From Agromyces allii (GTDB lineage Bacteria; Actinomycetota; Actinomycetes; Actinomycetales; Microbacteriaceae), in the NCBI RefSeq assembly GCF_009749385.1, contig NZ_WBIN01000010.1, positions 124,001-188,000 on the forward strand: a stretch of 64,000 bases of DNA, in the 5' to 3' direction. The notes under the pieces were generated by a model, which saw only the letters and a list, made by a program, of their open reading frames with translations, was not told the origin of the DNA and searched no databases. Positions 1 through 8,478 of the stretch are shown here, one piece after another. The translations under genes and the position numbers were made by a program. Each line of letters opens with the position of its first letter. Positions within the stretch are counted from its first letter, which is position 1.

Positions 1-1
1 C

Positions 2-502
2 GTCTCGATGCCGCAGACGGGCATCACCCAGGGCATGCAGCCGATCGTCGGCTTCAACGCCGGCCGAGGCCTCGAGGAGCGCGTCGAGCGCACGCGCACG
101 CTCGCGACGCGCGCGACCCTCGCCGCGGGCGCGATCGCCACCCTCGTCGTGATGACCGGCGCCGAACCGCTCGTCTCAGCGTTCCTGACCGATCCGGCCG
201 CCGTCTCGACGGCCACGACCGCGCTCCGCGTCATCTCGATCGGCTTCGTCTTCACGGGCGTCGCACCCCTGCTCTCGGCCTACTTCCAGGCGCTCGGTCG
301 ACCGGCGCCGTCGTACGCGATCTCGGTCGGAACCCTGATCGGCCTGAAGATCCCGCTGGTGCTGACGTTCGGTCTGCTCTGGCCGCAGGCTGTCTGGGTC
401 GCACTCCCCGTCGGCGAGGTGCTCGCCGCGGCCGCCGCCTGGGCGATCTTCCATGCGTCTCGCAGGCTCGCCCCCGCCCCGCTACATTCGAACCGACCAT
501 GA
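2..502 (+). CDS. MATE-family multidrug exporter, C-terminal part (5' end outside window)
   Basis: The reading frame is open from the first bases, so this is the 3' part of a longer gene. The opening residues (PQTGITQGMQPIVGFNAG) match the conserved MATE segment before the seventh transmembrane helix, and the rest holds about four to five hydrophobic helices. MATE proteins are inner-membrane Na+/H+-driven antiporters that export cationic drugs. The ATG at 8 is an internal Met, not the start. The stop codon overlaps the start of the following TetR gene (ATGA), so the two are translationally coupled, which suggests the regulator controls the exporter. The substrate cannot be read from this fragment. 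Confidence 0.85.
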   Translation, partial: VSMPQTGITQGMQPIVGFNAGRGLEERVERTRTLATRATLAAGAIATLVVMTGAEPLVSAFLTDPAAVSTATTALRVISIGFVFTGVAPLLSAYFQALGRPAPSYAISVGTLIGLKIPLVLTFGLLWPQAVWVALPVGEVLAAAAAWAIFHASRRLAPAPLHSNRP

Positions 503-1140
503 ACGACGCCCGCGCAGATCCGACCGCCGCCGAACGCGTCGCGAACTCGTACCCGAAGGGCGAGCGGCGTCGCGCCGAGATCATCGAGACGGCGTTCTCG
601 GTGTTCGCCTCCGACTCCTACCGAGGCGCAAGCATGGTGCAGATCGCCGCGGCCGTCGGCATCTCGCGAGCCGGCCTCCTCCACCACTTCCCCACCAAGG
701 AGTCGCTCCTCGCCGCGGTGCTCGAGGAACGCGACCGGGTCAACGGCGTGCGGTACTTCGAGGGAGCGGACCCGCAGCGCGACGGGATCGACTACTTCCG
801 GCATCTCCTCCGTCTCGTCGACGCGAACGCCGGGCAACGCGAGCTCGTCCAGCTGTTCGCCACGCTCTCCACCGAGGCGGCCGACCCCGGGCATCCGGCC
901 CACGGCTACTTCGTCGACCGGTACCGCTGGCTCGAGGCCGACATCGACCACGCCCTGGGTGAAGCGGCCTCCCGCGGACTGCTGCGGCCGGGCCGCGACC
1001 TCGACGGGGTCGCACGAGACCTCATCGCCCTCATCGACGGGCTCCAGATCCAGTGGCTCATCGACCCGACCGGCATCGACATCGGCGCCCGGCTGCGGCG
1101 CCGCCTCGCCGAGTTCCTGACGGCCGACCTCGAGGCCTGA
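499..1140 (+). CDS. TetR/AcrR-family transcriptional regulator
   Basis: A 213-residue one-domain repressor. The N-terminal helix-turn-helix is clear at about residues 27-72 (helices around RRRAEIIETAFSVFA, the recognition helix GISRAGLLHHF and the conserved PTKESLLAAV). The C-terminal ligand-binding region is all-helical and not specific enough to name a ligand. The start ATG overlaps the stop of the MATE exporter by four bases, so it is the distal gene of that operon and probably a local drug-responsive repressor. The name rests on family features; the target operator lies outside the window. Confidence 0.9.
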   Translation: MNDARADPTAAERVANSYPKGERRRAEIIETAFSVFASDSYRGASMVQIAAAVGISRAGLLHHFPTKESLLAAVLEERDRVNGVRYFEGADPQRDGIDYFRHLLRLVDANAGQRELVQLFATLSTEAADPGHPAHGYFVDRYRWLEADIDHALGEAASRGLLRPGRDLDGVARDLIALIDGLQIQWLIDPTGIDIGARLRRRLAEFLTADLEA

Positions 1141-1207
1141 CCTCCGGGTCCCGACCCCGCGCGCACGTCGGCGCGCGGGCGGGCGCACGCGCCTCGGCGC
1201 GGGCGGC

Positions 1208-2656
1208 TCAGGCGAGCCGCAGCAGCCGCTCCGTGACGCGGGCCGAGAATGCGAGCGCGTCGACCGGGATGTGCTCGTCGGCCGTGTGGAACTGGCCGAA
1301 CACGTCGAAGCCGTCGGGCACGCGCAGGGGCACGAAGCCGTAGCCGGCGATGCCGAGCCGCGACAGGTGCTTGTTGTCGGTGCTCGCGGGCAGCAGGTAC
1401 GGCACGACGAGCCCTTCGGGGTCGTCGGCCTCGATCGCCTGCTGCATGGCCGAGACGATGGGTGCGTCGACGGGCGACGCGATCGGGGCGATCCACGTGC
1501 TCACCTCGAGCTCGACGTCGGGGCCGATGACGGCGCGCAGTTCGTCGACGAAGGTCTCCTCGTGGCCGGGCAGCACGCGCAGGTCGAGGCTCGCTGTGGC
1601 GACGCCCGGGATCACGTTGGTCTTGGATCCGGCGTCGAGCACGGTCGGCGACGCCGTGTCGCGCGCGCCGGCCCCGAGGAGCGACCCCGTGAAGCCGAGC
1701 TCGGCGAGCTCGGCCTCGACGTCGGCCGCGGCATCCGGGAACGCGAGACCGCGCGCCTCGCCGAAGCGTTCGAGGAACGTCTCGAGCGCCGGCGTGCGCG
1801 TGAACGGGAACCTGTGGTCGCCGATCGCGGCGACCGCGCGTCCGATGCGCACCACGGGATTGTCCGTCGTCGGACGCGAGCCGTGCCCGGGGCGGCCGCG
1901 TGCCGTGACCCGCGCCCAGGCGACGCCCTTCTCGGCGGTGGCCACGAGGTACGCGCGACGGTGCCGAACTGTCGCGGCCCCGGCATCCGGAGCCTCCGAA
2001 CGCTCTGAAGCCGCAGCCGCAGCAGGGATCGGCACCGAGAACCCGCCGACCTCGCTGAGCGCCTCGGTGGCCCCCTCGAAGAGGTCGGGCCGGTGCTCGA
2101 CAAGCCACTTGGCTCCCCAGACGCCGCCCGCCTCCTCGTCGGCGAAGAACGCGAAGACGAGGTCGCGCGGCGGCACGAAGCCCTCGCGCGCGAAGGAACG
2201 TGCGACCGCGACGAGCACGCCCGCGAAGTTCTTCATGTCGACCGCGCCGCGCCCGTAGAGCAGGCCGTCGTGGATCTCGGCGCCGAACGGCGGGTGCCGC
2301 CAGTCCTGCCCGTCGACGGGTACCACGTCGAGGTGGGCGTGCACGACGAGTGCACCCCGCTCTGGCGCGCCGCCGTCGGGGCCCGCGCCCCGCAGCCGGG
2401 CCACGACGTTGCCGCGGCCCGGCGTGGACTCGATGAACTCGCTCTCGAGGCCGACCTCGGCGAGCGCCGCCTGCACGAGCCGGGCGGCCCGCGCCTCACC
2501 GTCGCCGATGGTGCGCAGGTCGCCCGTGTTGACGCTGTCGATGCGGATCAGCTCGCGGATGTTGTGCAACGCCTCGCGCTCGAGCAGCGTCTCGCCCGCC
2601 TCGCTGCCGTCGCTGGAAGTCTCGCTCACCGTCTCAGTCAACAGCGTCTCGCCCAT
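1208..2656 (-). CDS. M20/ArgE-DapE-family metallopeptidase or deacylase
   Basis: 482 residues. The dinuclear-metal motifs of the M20 family are present in order: HAHLDVVP (metal His plus Asp), GRGAVDMKNF (bridging Asp) and ADEEAGG (catalytic Glu pair). These enzymes hydrolyse amide bonds of small peptides or N-acyl amino acids in the cytosol. The ATG at 2656 is chosen because it overlaps the stop of the upstream AhpD-like gene; longer readings only add antisense-like sequence. It is the last gene of a minus-strand operon with an oligopeptide-type ABC transporter, so it plausibly trims an imported amide. The exact substrate is unknown. Confidence 0.9.
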   Translation of the reverse strand: MGETLLTETVSETSSDGSEAGETLLEREALHNIRELIRIDSVNTGDLRTIGDGEARAARLVQAALAEVGLESEFIESTPGRGNVVARLRGAGPDGGAPERGALVVHAHLDVVPVDGQDWRHPPFGAEIHDGLLYGRGAVDMKNFAGVLVAVARSFAREGFVPPRDLVFAFFADEEAGGVWGAKWLVEHRPDLFEGATEALSEVGGFSVPIPAAAAASERSEAPDAGAATVRHRRAYLVATAEKGVAWARVTARGRPGHGSRPTTDNPVVRIGRAVAAIGDHRFPFTRTPALETFLERFGEARGLAFPDAAADVEAELAELGFTGSLLGAGARDTASPTVLDAGSKTNVIPGVATASLDLRVLPGHEETFVDELRAVIGPDVELEVSTWIAPIASPVDAPIVSAMQQAIEADDPEGLVVPYLLPASTDNKHLSRLGIAGYGFVPLRVPDGFDVFGQFHTADEHIPVDALAFSARVTERLLRLA

Positions 2657-2994
2657 CAGTGCTCGTGCAATCCGGAGAGCTTGAACGCGAGTCGCCCGTG
2701 CGCGTACCCGCCGCCCGCGCGGATCGCGGTCGCAACCCACGCCGACTCGGCGAGCTCGGCCTCGGTGGCGCCGGCCTTGACCGCGTTCTTCGAGTGCGCG
2801 TCGATGCAATAGGAGCACTGCGTGGTGATCGACACCGCGAGCGCGATGAGCTCGCGGAACTTCAGCGGGATCTCGCGCCCCTCGGCGGCGAACACCGTCG
2901 CGTCGAAGTCGGCGAACGCCTTGAGGATGTCGGGCGTGTGCTCCTTGTAGACCTTGGTGTAGCTGCGGTCCGTGGGCTCGTAGTAGCCGCTCAC
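2656..2994 (-). CDS. Carboxymuconolactone decarboxylase/AhpD-like protein
   Basis: A short (112 aa) all-helical protein with the AhpD signature: a C-S-Y-C redox pair about two thirds through (TQCSYCIDAHSKNAV), with the following His in the expected place. AhpD-type proteins reduce peroxidic or disulfide intermediates or act as small alkylhydroperoxidases. I favour the GTG at 2994, which overlaps the upstream binding-protein stop as GTGA; an ATG at 3009 would overlap by 19 bases. Its position between an ABC transporter and an M20 hydrolase, with a luciferase-like oxygenase in the operon, resembles clusters that pair FMN oxygenases with AhpD proteins. The physiological substrate is not known. 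Confidence 0.85.
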   Translation of the reverse strand: MSGYYEPTDRSYTKVYKEHTPDILKAFADFDATVFAAEGREIPLKFRELIALAVSITTQCSYCIDAHSKNAVKAGATEAELAESAWVATAIRAGGGYAHGRLAFKLSGLHEH

Positions 2995-4610
2995 TCGGCT
3001 TCTTCCCATGCGCCGACGAGCGAGTCGAGGCGCGAGTCCGCGCCGAGGCTCACGCCGTGAACGGTCGGCAGCGTGCCGAGGATCGAGGTGAGCTCGTGCA
3101 CGGGAACCTGGTGCACCTGCTCGGCGATGCGCGCCTGGGCCTCGGCGAGCACCTCGTCGCGGGCGTCGACGTCGGCGAGGGTGGCCTGCTCCTGGAGCAG
3201 CGCCTCGAGCTCGGGGTCGTCGAGGTGCAGGCGGTTGCTCGCCGCCGTCGAGTAGGTGGTGCGCAGCACGTCGCCGTCGGCGCGGGAGAGGTTCTGCCAC
3301 GACAGGTCGAAGTCGCCGGTCTCCTGGATCTTCAGGAACTCGGGCACGCTGCCGCCGACGAGCTCGACCGTGATGCCGACCTCCTTCAGCTGCTGCTGGA
3401 TGAGTTCGAGCGAGGTCTGGTTCGGGCCGAAGTTCGTGATCCACGCGAGCTTCAGGCTGAGCGGCTGGCCGTCCTTCGAGCGGGTGCCGTCGGCGCCCTC
3501 GGTCCAGCCGGCCTCGTCGAGCAGGTCGGCTGCAGCCTCGGGGTCGTACTCGAACGCGTCGCCCTCGTCGGCGAAGCCCGGGGTGGTCTTCGCGAGCGAA
3601 CTCGTGGCAACGGCGAAGAGGTCGTTCAGGGCGGTGTCGCGCACGACCTCGGGGTCGATGGCGGCGGCGATGGCCTGGCGCACGGCGAGGTCGGAGACGG
3701 CCGGGCGCGACTCGTTGAAGTAGATACCGAAGGTCGCGCCGGGGTTGCCGCGGTACACGAGCGGGAAGCCGGCGTCGTCGATGGTCTGCACGTCGTTCGG
3801 CTGCACGCCGCCGATGACGTCGACCTGCTCGGAGGTCAGGCTGCCGGTGCGCACGCTCGCCTCGGGCACGACCTGGAACACGACCTCGTCGAGGTGCGCG
3901 GCGCCGTCGTTGCCGAGGGCCTCGGGGGCCCAGGCGTAGTCGTCGCGGGCCTCGAGCACGGTCTCGACGTCCTTGGTGTACTCGCCGAGCGTGAAGGCGC
4001 CGGTGCCGACGACGGCCTTGCCGTCTGCGCGCTGGTCGTAGGGGGTCTCCAGCGTCGCGGCGCCGACGATGCCGAGGGCGACGGTCGCGGTGGAGTTCGG
4101 GAACGCGGCGTTCGGGACGCTGAAGTGCACCTCGACCGTGTGGTCGTCGACGGCGACGGTCTCGTCGTAGCCGATGAGCAGCGCGGAGGCCTGGCTCGCG
4201 GCGCCGGCCGCGATGATGTCGTCGAAGGTGCCCTTGACGTCGGCCGCGGTCAGCGGCGTGCCGTCGGAGAAGGTCACGTCGTCGCGCAGCGTGAACGTGA
4301 AGACGGTCGCGTCGTCGTTCGACGACCAGTCGCTCGCGAGCCACGGCTCGAGGCGGCCGCTCTCGGGGTTCTGGTACAGCAGCGAGTCGACGAGCTGGCG
4401 CGTCACGTAGAGGGTGTCGTTGCCCGAGCCCGTGCCCGAGGGGTTCAGCGAGATGGGGTCGTTCGCGATCGCGAAGGCGAGCTGTCCGCCGTCGACGACG
4501 GTCGCGGTGGATTCGCCCGAGCCGGCCGACTGGGCGTCGGCGCAGCCCGCGAGGGCGAAGACGGTCGTCGTCGCGATGGCCGCGACGGCGAAGCGTGTGG
4601 TGGTGCGCAT
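2991..4610 (-). CDS. ABC transporter substrate-binding lipoprotein, oligopeptide/nickel family 5
   Basis: 539 residues. The N-terminus is a classic lipoprotein signal: basic start, hydrophobic core and lipobox FALAGC, giving a lipidated Cys at about residue 23. The mature part has the family 5 (DppA/OppA-type) hallmarks, including the SLNP segment near the start, the 'FTLRDDVTFSDGTPLTAADV' block and a later 'RQAIAAAIDPEVV' block. It presents a peptide-like or other polar organic ligand to the permeases encoded upstream. It is separated from the upstream ATPase gene by about 126 bp that hold two 19-bp direct repeats. The ligand is not predictable from motifs. Confidence 0.93.
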   Translation of the reverse strand: MRTTTRFAVAAIATTTVFALAGCADAQSAGSGESTATVVDGGQLAFAIANDPISLNPSGTGSGNDTLYVTRQLVDSLLYQNPESGRLEPWLASDWSSNDDATVFTFTLRDDVTFSDGTPLTAADVKGTFDDIIAAGAASQASALLIGYDETVAVDDHTVEVHFSVPNAAFPNSTATVALGIVGAATLETPYDQRADGKAVVGTGAFTLGEYTKDVETVLEARDDYAWAPEALGNDGAAHLDEVVFQVVPEASVRTGSLTSEQVDVIGGVQPNDVQTIDDAGFPLVYRGNPGATFGIYFNESRPAVSDLAVRQAIAAAIDPEVVRDTALNDLFAVATSSLAKTTPGFADEGDAFEYDPEAAADLLDEAGWTEGADGTRSKDGQPLSLKLAWITNFGPNQTSLELIQQQLKEVGITVELVGGSVPEFLKIQETGDFDLSWQNLSRADGDVLRTTYSTAASNRLHLDDPELEALLQEQATLADVDARDEVLAEAQARIAEQVHQVPVHELTSILGTLPTVHGVSLGADSRLDSLVGAWEEAE

Positions 4611-4675
4611 GTGCTTCTCCTGGTGTGTTCGGTGTGCTGGTCGTGTGGTTCGGGTGGTCTGTGGTCCCGGTCGTG

Positions 4676-4729
4676 CGGGTTCCGGATGCCGCGGCGCCGG
4701 GTTCGTGGTTCGGGTTCCGGATGCCGCGG
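4676..4729. repeat. Two 19-bp direct repeats around the dispersed GGATGCCGCGG word
   Basis: The 19 bases at 4676-4694 and 4711-4729 are identical (CGGGTTCCGGATGCCGCGG), 35 bp apart, in the spacer between the ABC ATPase gene and its binding-protein gene. Each copy contains the GGATGCCGCGG word that recurs across the window. The 4620-4675 part of the spacer is GT-rich with short imperfect repeats. No function is evident. Confidence 0.8.
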
Positions 4730-4736
4730 GCGGCCG

Positions 4737-6446
4737 TCAGGCGCGGGCGGCGCGCCCCGGGATCGCGTCGAGGAGCTCCTGCGTGTACGCCTCGCGTGGA
4801 TCGCGGAAGAGCCGCGAGGTCTCCCCCGCCTCGACGACGTGGCCGTCGCGCAGCACGATCACGTCGTGCGCGATGCGGCGCACCACGGCGAGGTCGTGCG
4901 AGATGAACAGGTAGCTCACCCCGAACTCGCCCTGGATCTCGGTGAGGAGCGTCAGGATCTGGTCCTGGATCGACACGTCGAGCGCCGAGACGGGCTCGTC
5001 GAGCACGACGAGGTCGGGCGCGAGGGCGAGGGCCCTCGCGATCGCGACGCGCTGGCGCTGCCCGCCAGAGAGCTCGGCCGGCTTGCGGTCGATCGTGCCG
5101 GCGGGCAGTGCGACGACGTCGAGCAGTTCCTCGACGCGGCGCCGCCGTTCGGCCCGCGTGCCGACGCCGAACGCCTCGAGCGGGTCGGAGACGATGCGGC
5201 CGATCGGCAGCCGCGGGTTGAGCGACGCGTACGGGTTCTGGTGCACGAGCTGCGCACGGCGGCGGAACCGCCGCACCGCGCCCGAGCCGAGCGACGTGAG
5301 GTCGACGCCGTCGAACTCGACGCTGCCCGACGTCGGCTCGGCGAGCCGCAGCACGAGGCGGGCGGTCGTCGACTTGCCCGACCCCGACTCGCCGACGAGG
5401 GCGAGCGTGCGTCCGCGCGGGATCGCGAAGCTCACGCCGTCGACGGCGCGGTGCACGCCGCCGCCCGCCGCTCTCGGCACCGGGAACTCCTTCACGAGGT
5501 CGTGGGCGACCACGAGCGGGCCGAATGCCGCGGCGAGCGCCTGCCCTGCGGCATCCGTCTCGCCCGAGGCATCCGCCGACCCCGTGGCATCCGTCACCCG
5601 AACCGGCTCGGCGAACGGGGCGTCGAGGTCGAGGCTCGGCGCCGCCGCGATGAGTGCCCGCGTGTAGGGGTGCGAGGGCGAGCCGAGCACCTCGGCGGGC
5701 GTGCCCTGCTCGACGACCTCGCCCTGCGACATGACGACGATGCGGTCGGCGCGATCGGCCGCGACGCCCAGATCGTGCGTGATGAGCAGCACGGCCGTGC
5801 CGAGCTCCTGCTTGAGCTGGTCGATGCGGTCGAGGATCTGGCGCTGCACGGTGACGTCGAGGGCGCTCGTGGGCTCGTCGGCGATCACGAGCGCCGGCCG
5901 CGCGATGAGCGCGATCGCGATGAGCACGCGCTGGCGCATGCCGCCCGAGAGCTCGTGCGGGTACTGCTGCGCCTGCCGCGCGGGGTCGGGCAGGCCGGCC
6001 TCGGCGAGCGCGTCGATCGCCCGGGCCGCGGCGGTGCGCCGGTCGGCGAGCCCGTGGATTTCGAGCACCTCGGCGACCTGACGCCCGATGCGCTGCACGG
6101 GATTGAGGCTCACGGTGGGGTCCTGCGGTACGAAGCCGATGGCGCGCCCGCGAAGGCCGCGGAGCTCGACGCGCGAGATCTTCGTGACGTCGCGCCCTTC
6201 GAACCGCACGGTGCCGCCCGCGATCGACGCGGTCGACGGCAGCAGTTGCACGACCGCGTGCGCGGTCGTGGACTTGCCCGACCCCGACTCGCCCACGATC
6301 GCGACGGTCTCGCCGGCGTGCACCGTGAGGCTCGCGTCGCGGACCGCGGCGATCGTGCCGCCGGCCGTGCGGTAGCTGACCGCGAGGTTCGTGATCTCGA
6401 GGAGGGGCGTGCGGTCGTCGGGCGTCCGGTCGTTCTCGGCGCTCAT
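4737..6446 (-). CDS. Dipeptide-type ABC transporter ATPase with two fused ATP-binding domains (DppD-DppF fusion)
   Basis: 569 residues containing two complete ABC ATPases in tandem. The first (about residues 15-260) has Walker A GESGSGKSTT, signature LSGGMRQR and Walker B LVIADEPTSALD. The second (about 300-560) has Walker A GESGSGKSTT, signature LSGGQRQR and Walker B LVVLDEPVSALD, followed by the switch His (ISHD). The linker carries Ala/Asp-rich sequence with repeated GCATCC words. Such fusions replace the separate D and F subunits of peptide importers and power the two permeases encoded just upstream. The ATG at 6446 overlaps the DppC-like stop by four bases. Activity is certain at family level; the substrate is open. 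Confidence 0.95.
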   Translation of the reverse strand: MSAENDRTPDDRTPLLEITNLAVSYRTAGGTIAAVRDASLTVHAGETVAIVGESGSGKSTTAHAVVQLLPSTASIAGGTVRFEGRDVTKISRVELRGLRGRAIGFVPQDPTVSLNPVQRIGRQVAEVLEIHGLADRRTAAARAIDALAEAGLPDPARQAQQYPHELSGGMRQRVLIAIALIARPALVIADEPTSALDVTVQRQILDRIDQLKQELGTAVLLITHDLGVAADRADRIVVMSQGEVVEQGTPAEVLGSPSHPYTRALIAAAPSLDLDAPFAEPVRVTDATGSADASGETDAAGQALAAAFGPLVVAHDLVKEFPVPRAAGGGVHRAVDGVSFAIPRGRTLALVGESGSGKSTTARLVLRLAEPTSGSVEFDGVDLTSLGSGAVRRFRRRAQLVHQNPYASLNPRLPIGRIVSDPLEAFGVGTRAERRRRVEELLDVVALPAGTIDRKPAELSGGQRQRVAIARALALAPDLVVLDEPVSALDVSIQDQILTLLTEIQGEFGVSYLFISHDLAVVRRIAHDVIVLRDGHVVEAGETSRLFRDPREAYTQELLDAIPGRAARA

Positions 6447-7390
6447 CGCGTGCGCCTCCCTTCGGTGTCGAGGGCTCGCGAGAGCCGGTTGGCGGCGAGC
6501 ACGGTGGCCGCGATCACGAGACCCGGGAACGTCGTGAGCCACCAGGCGTTCCGCAGGAAGTCGCGGCCGCCCGAGACGAGCGATCCCCACTCGGGCGCGG
6601 GCGGCGGGGCGCCGTAGCCGAGGAAGCTCAGTGCGGAGACGGCGAGGATCGCCCCGGCGAACTCGAGCACGGCGAGCACGAGCACCGGGCCCGCCGAGTT
6701 CGGCAGCACGTGACGGAACAGCACGCGACCCCAGCGGTCGCCCGAAGCCCTGGCCGCGTCGATGTAGACCGAGCTGCGCACGCGCAGCACCTCGGAGCGC
6801 GAGATGCGCGAGACGGTCGCGATGCTCGCGAAGCCGACCGCGACGGCCACGTTGATCGTGCCGAAGCCGAGTGCGGTGATGATCGCGAGCGAGAGCAGCA
6901 GCGCGGGGATCGCGAGCAGCACGTCGGCCAGGCGCATGACGGCCTCGTCGACGAACCGGCCGACGAAGCCCGCGAGGAGGCCGAGCAGCGTGCCCACGAC
7001 GAGGCCGACGGCGACCGCGATGCCCGCGGCCGAGAGCGTGAGGGCCGTGCCGTGCACGACGCGCGTGTAGAGGTCGCGGCCGAGCTGGTCGGTGCCGAAC
7101 CAGTGCGCGGCGGACGGGCCCTGCAGACGGTCGGCGGGCACGCCGTCGAGCGGGTCGCCGGGCGCGAGCAGGTTCGGCGCGATCGCGGCGATCACGACGA
7201 GCGCGAGCCACACGATCGCGATGAGCAGCGTGGGCCGGGCCAGCACGCGTCCGATGCCGCGGCCGGCCCGGAGGGCAGCATCGGCCGAGCGGCTGCGCAC
7301 CGCGTCGGCGAAGCGCGCGTCGGCGGTCGCCGCGAAGACGTCCTGCGACTGCTCGTGCCGTTCGGGCACGAGGGCGGTCGTGTCGCTCAT
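6443..7390 (-). CDS. ABC transporter permease, DppC-like
   Basis: 315 residues with a hydrophilic N-terminus of about 60 residues, then about six transmembrane helices of the BPD_transp_1 fold. Family features include the 'GTDQLGRDLYTRVVHGT' segment typical of DppC/OppC and an EAA loop around EVLRVRSSVYIDAARASGDR. It forms the heterodimeric channel with the DppB-like protein encoded upstream. Start ATG and stop both overlap the neighbouring genes by four bases, so the importer subunits are translationally coupled. Confidence 0.94.
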   Translation of the reverse strand: MSDTTALVPERHEQSQDVFAATADARFADAVRSRSADAALRAGRGIGRVLARPTLLIAIVWLALVVIAAIAPNLLAPGDPLDGVPADRLQGPSAAHWFGTDQLGRDLYTRVVHGTALTLSAAGIAVAVGLVVGTLLGLLAGFVGRFVDEAVMRLADVLLAIPALLLSLAIITALGFGTINVAVAVGFASIATVSRISRSEVLRVRSSVYIDAARASGDRWGRVLFRHVLPNSAGPVLVLAVLEFAGAILAVSALSFLGYGAPPPAPEWGSLVSGGRDFLRNAWWLTTFPGLVIAATVLAANRLSRALDTEGRRTR

Positions 7391-8478
7391 GCGGGCTCCC
7401 CCTGGGTCGTTGCGGCGGCCGAGACGGCGGTGGCGGATGCCACGGGCGCGGGCCGTGCGCCGGACGCCGAGGCGGCGGGCCGGGCCGAGGCGGGTCGGGC
7501 CGCCGGGCGGGCTGCGGCGGCCGCGGCACCGCGGCGCGGAGATCGCGCGCCCGTCGTCACGATGCGCGGATCGAGCAGCGGAGCCACGAGGTCGACGGCG
7601 AGGTTGGCGAGCACGAACGCGATCGCGGCGACGAGCACGACGCCCTGCACGACCGGCACGTCCTGCTGCTGCACGGCGCCCGCGGTGACGCGTCCGATGC
7701 CGGGTCGGGAGAACACGGTCTCGGTCACGACCGTGCCCGAGAGCAGCTGTCCGACGATGAGGCCCGTGACGGTGAGGGCGGGCAGCGCCGCGTTCTTCAG
7801 CGCGTGGCCGAGGTGCACGCGGGCGCGGCTGGCGCCCTTCGCCCAGGCGGTGTCGACGTACGGCTCGCGGAGCGTGTTCGAGAGGCTCTTCGAGAGCAGC
7901 TGCGCGATCGTCGCGCCCGTCGGCAGGGCGAGCGTGATCGCCGGCAGCACGAGCGAGATGAAGCCGCGGTCGCCCACGGCCGGGAAGATCGGCACCGTGA
8001 ACGAGAACCACTGGATGAGCATGAGCCCGAACCAGAACGCGGGCACGGCGACGCCGAGCGGCGGCAGGCCGAGCAGCACGTCGGCCAGCCAGCGGTGCCG
8101 TGTGTAGTTCGCGGCGATCGCGATGCCGGCCCCTGCGACGACGGCGATCACGAGCGCGAACGCCGCGATCGCGATGGTCGGCGGCAGCGCCTCGCCGATG
8201 ATCTCGGTCACCGGCCGGCCAGTGACGATCGAGGTGCCGAGGTCGCCGCGAAGCACGGCGGCGAGCTGGTCGAGGTACTGCACGATGAGCGGGCGGTCGA
8301 GGCCGAGCTCCGCGCGCAGGGCGTCGAGCTGCGCGGGCGTGATGTCGGTCGCATCCGCGCCGGCCAGCAGGGTCACGGGGTCGCCGGGCAGCGCGTAGAG
8401 CACCAGGAACGACACCGTGTACGCGGCCCAGAGCACGCCGACGGCCTGCAGCAGCCGCAGCAGCACGTACCTGACCAT
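7387..8478 (-). CDS. ABC transporter permease, DppB-like
   Basis: 363 residues. The N-terminus (MVRYVLLRLLQAVGVLWAA) is the usual first helix of DppB/OppB, followed by 'LPGDPVTLL', a periplasmic 'ALRAELGLDRPLIVQYL' stretch and the EAA loop (about KGASRARVHLGHALKNAALP). The last roughly 45 residues are an Ala/Pro/Ser-rich low-complexity tail not normal for the family. The start shares one base with the stop of the luciferase-like gene (TGATG). It makes the membrane channel with the DppC-like subunit. Confidence 0.94.
   Translation of the reverse strand: MVRYVLLRLLQAVGVLWAAYTVSFLVLYALPGDPVTLLAGADATDITPAQLDALRAELGLDRPLIVQYLDQLAAVLRGDLGTSIVTGRPVTEIIGEALPPTIAIAAFALVIAVVAGAGIAIAANYTRHRWLADVLLGLPPLGVAVPAFWFGLMLIQWFSFTVPIFPAVGDRGFISLVLPAITLALPTGATIAQLLSKSLSNTLREPYVDTAWAKGASRARVHLGHALKNAALPALTVTGLIVGQLLSGTVVTETVFSRPGIGRVTAGAVQQQDVPVVQGVVLVAAIAFVLANLAVDLVAPLLDPRIVTTGARSPRRGAAAAAARPAARPASARPAASASGARPAPVASATAVSAAATTQGEPA

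Noticed and set aside
2995-3009. ATG at 3009 as start of the AhpD-like protein
   Set aside because: It would overlap the upstream gene by 19 bases; the GTG at 2994 gives the standard GTGA overlap.
3057-6617. Long plus-strand reading frame of over 1100 codons across the ABC transporter genes
   Set aside because: It is the antisense shadow of well-supported minus-strand ABC genes in very high-GC DNA; its translation is low complexity with no family motif.
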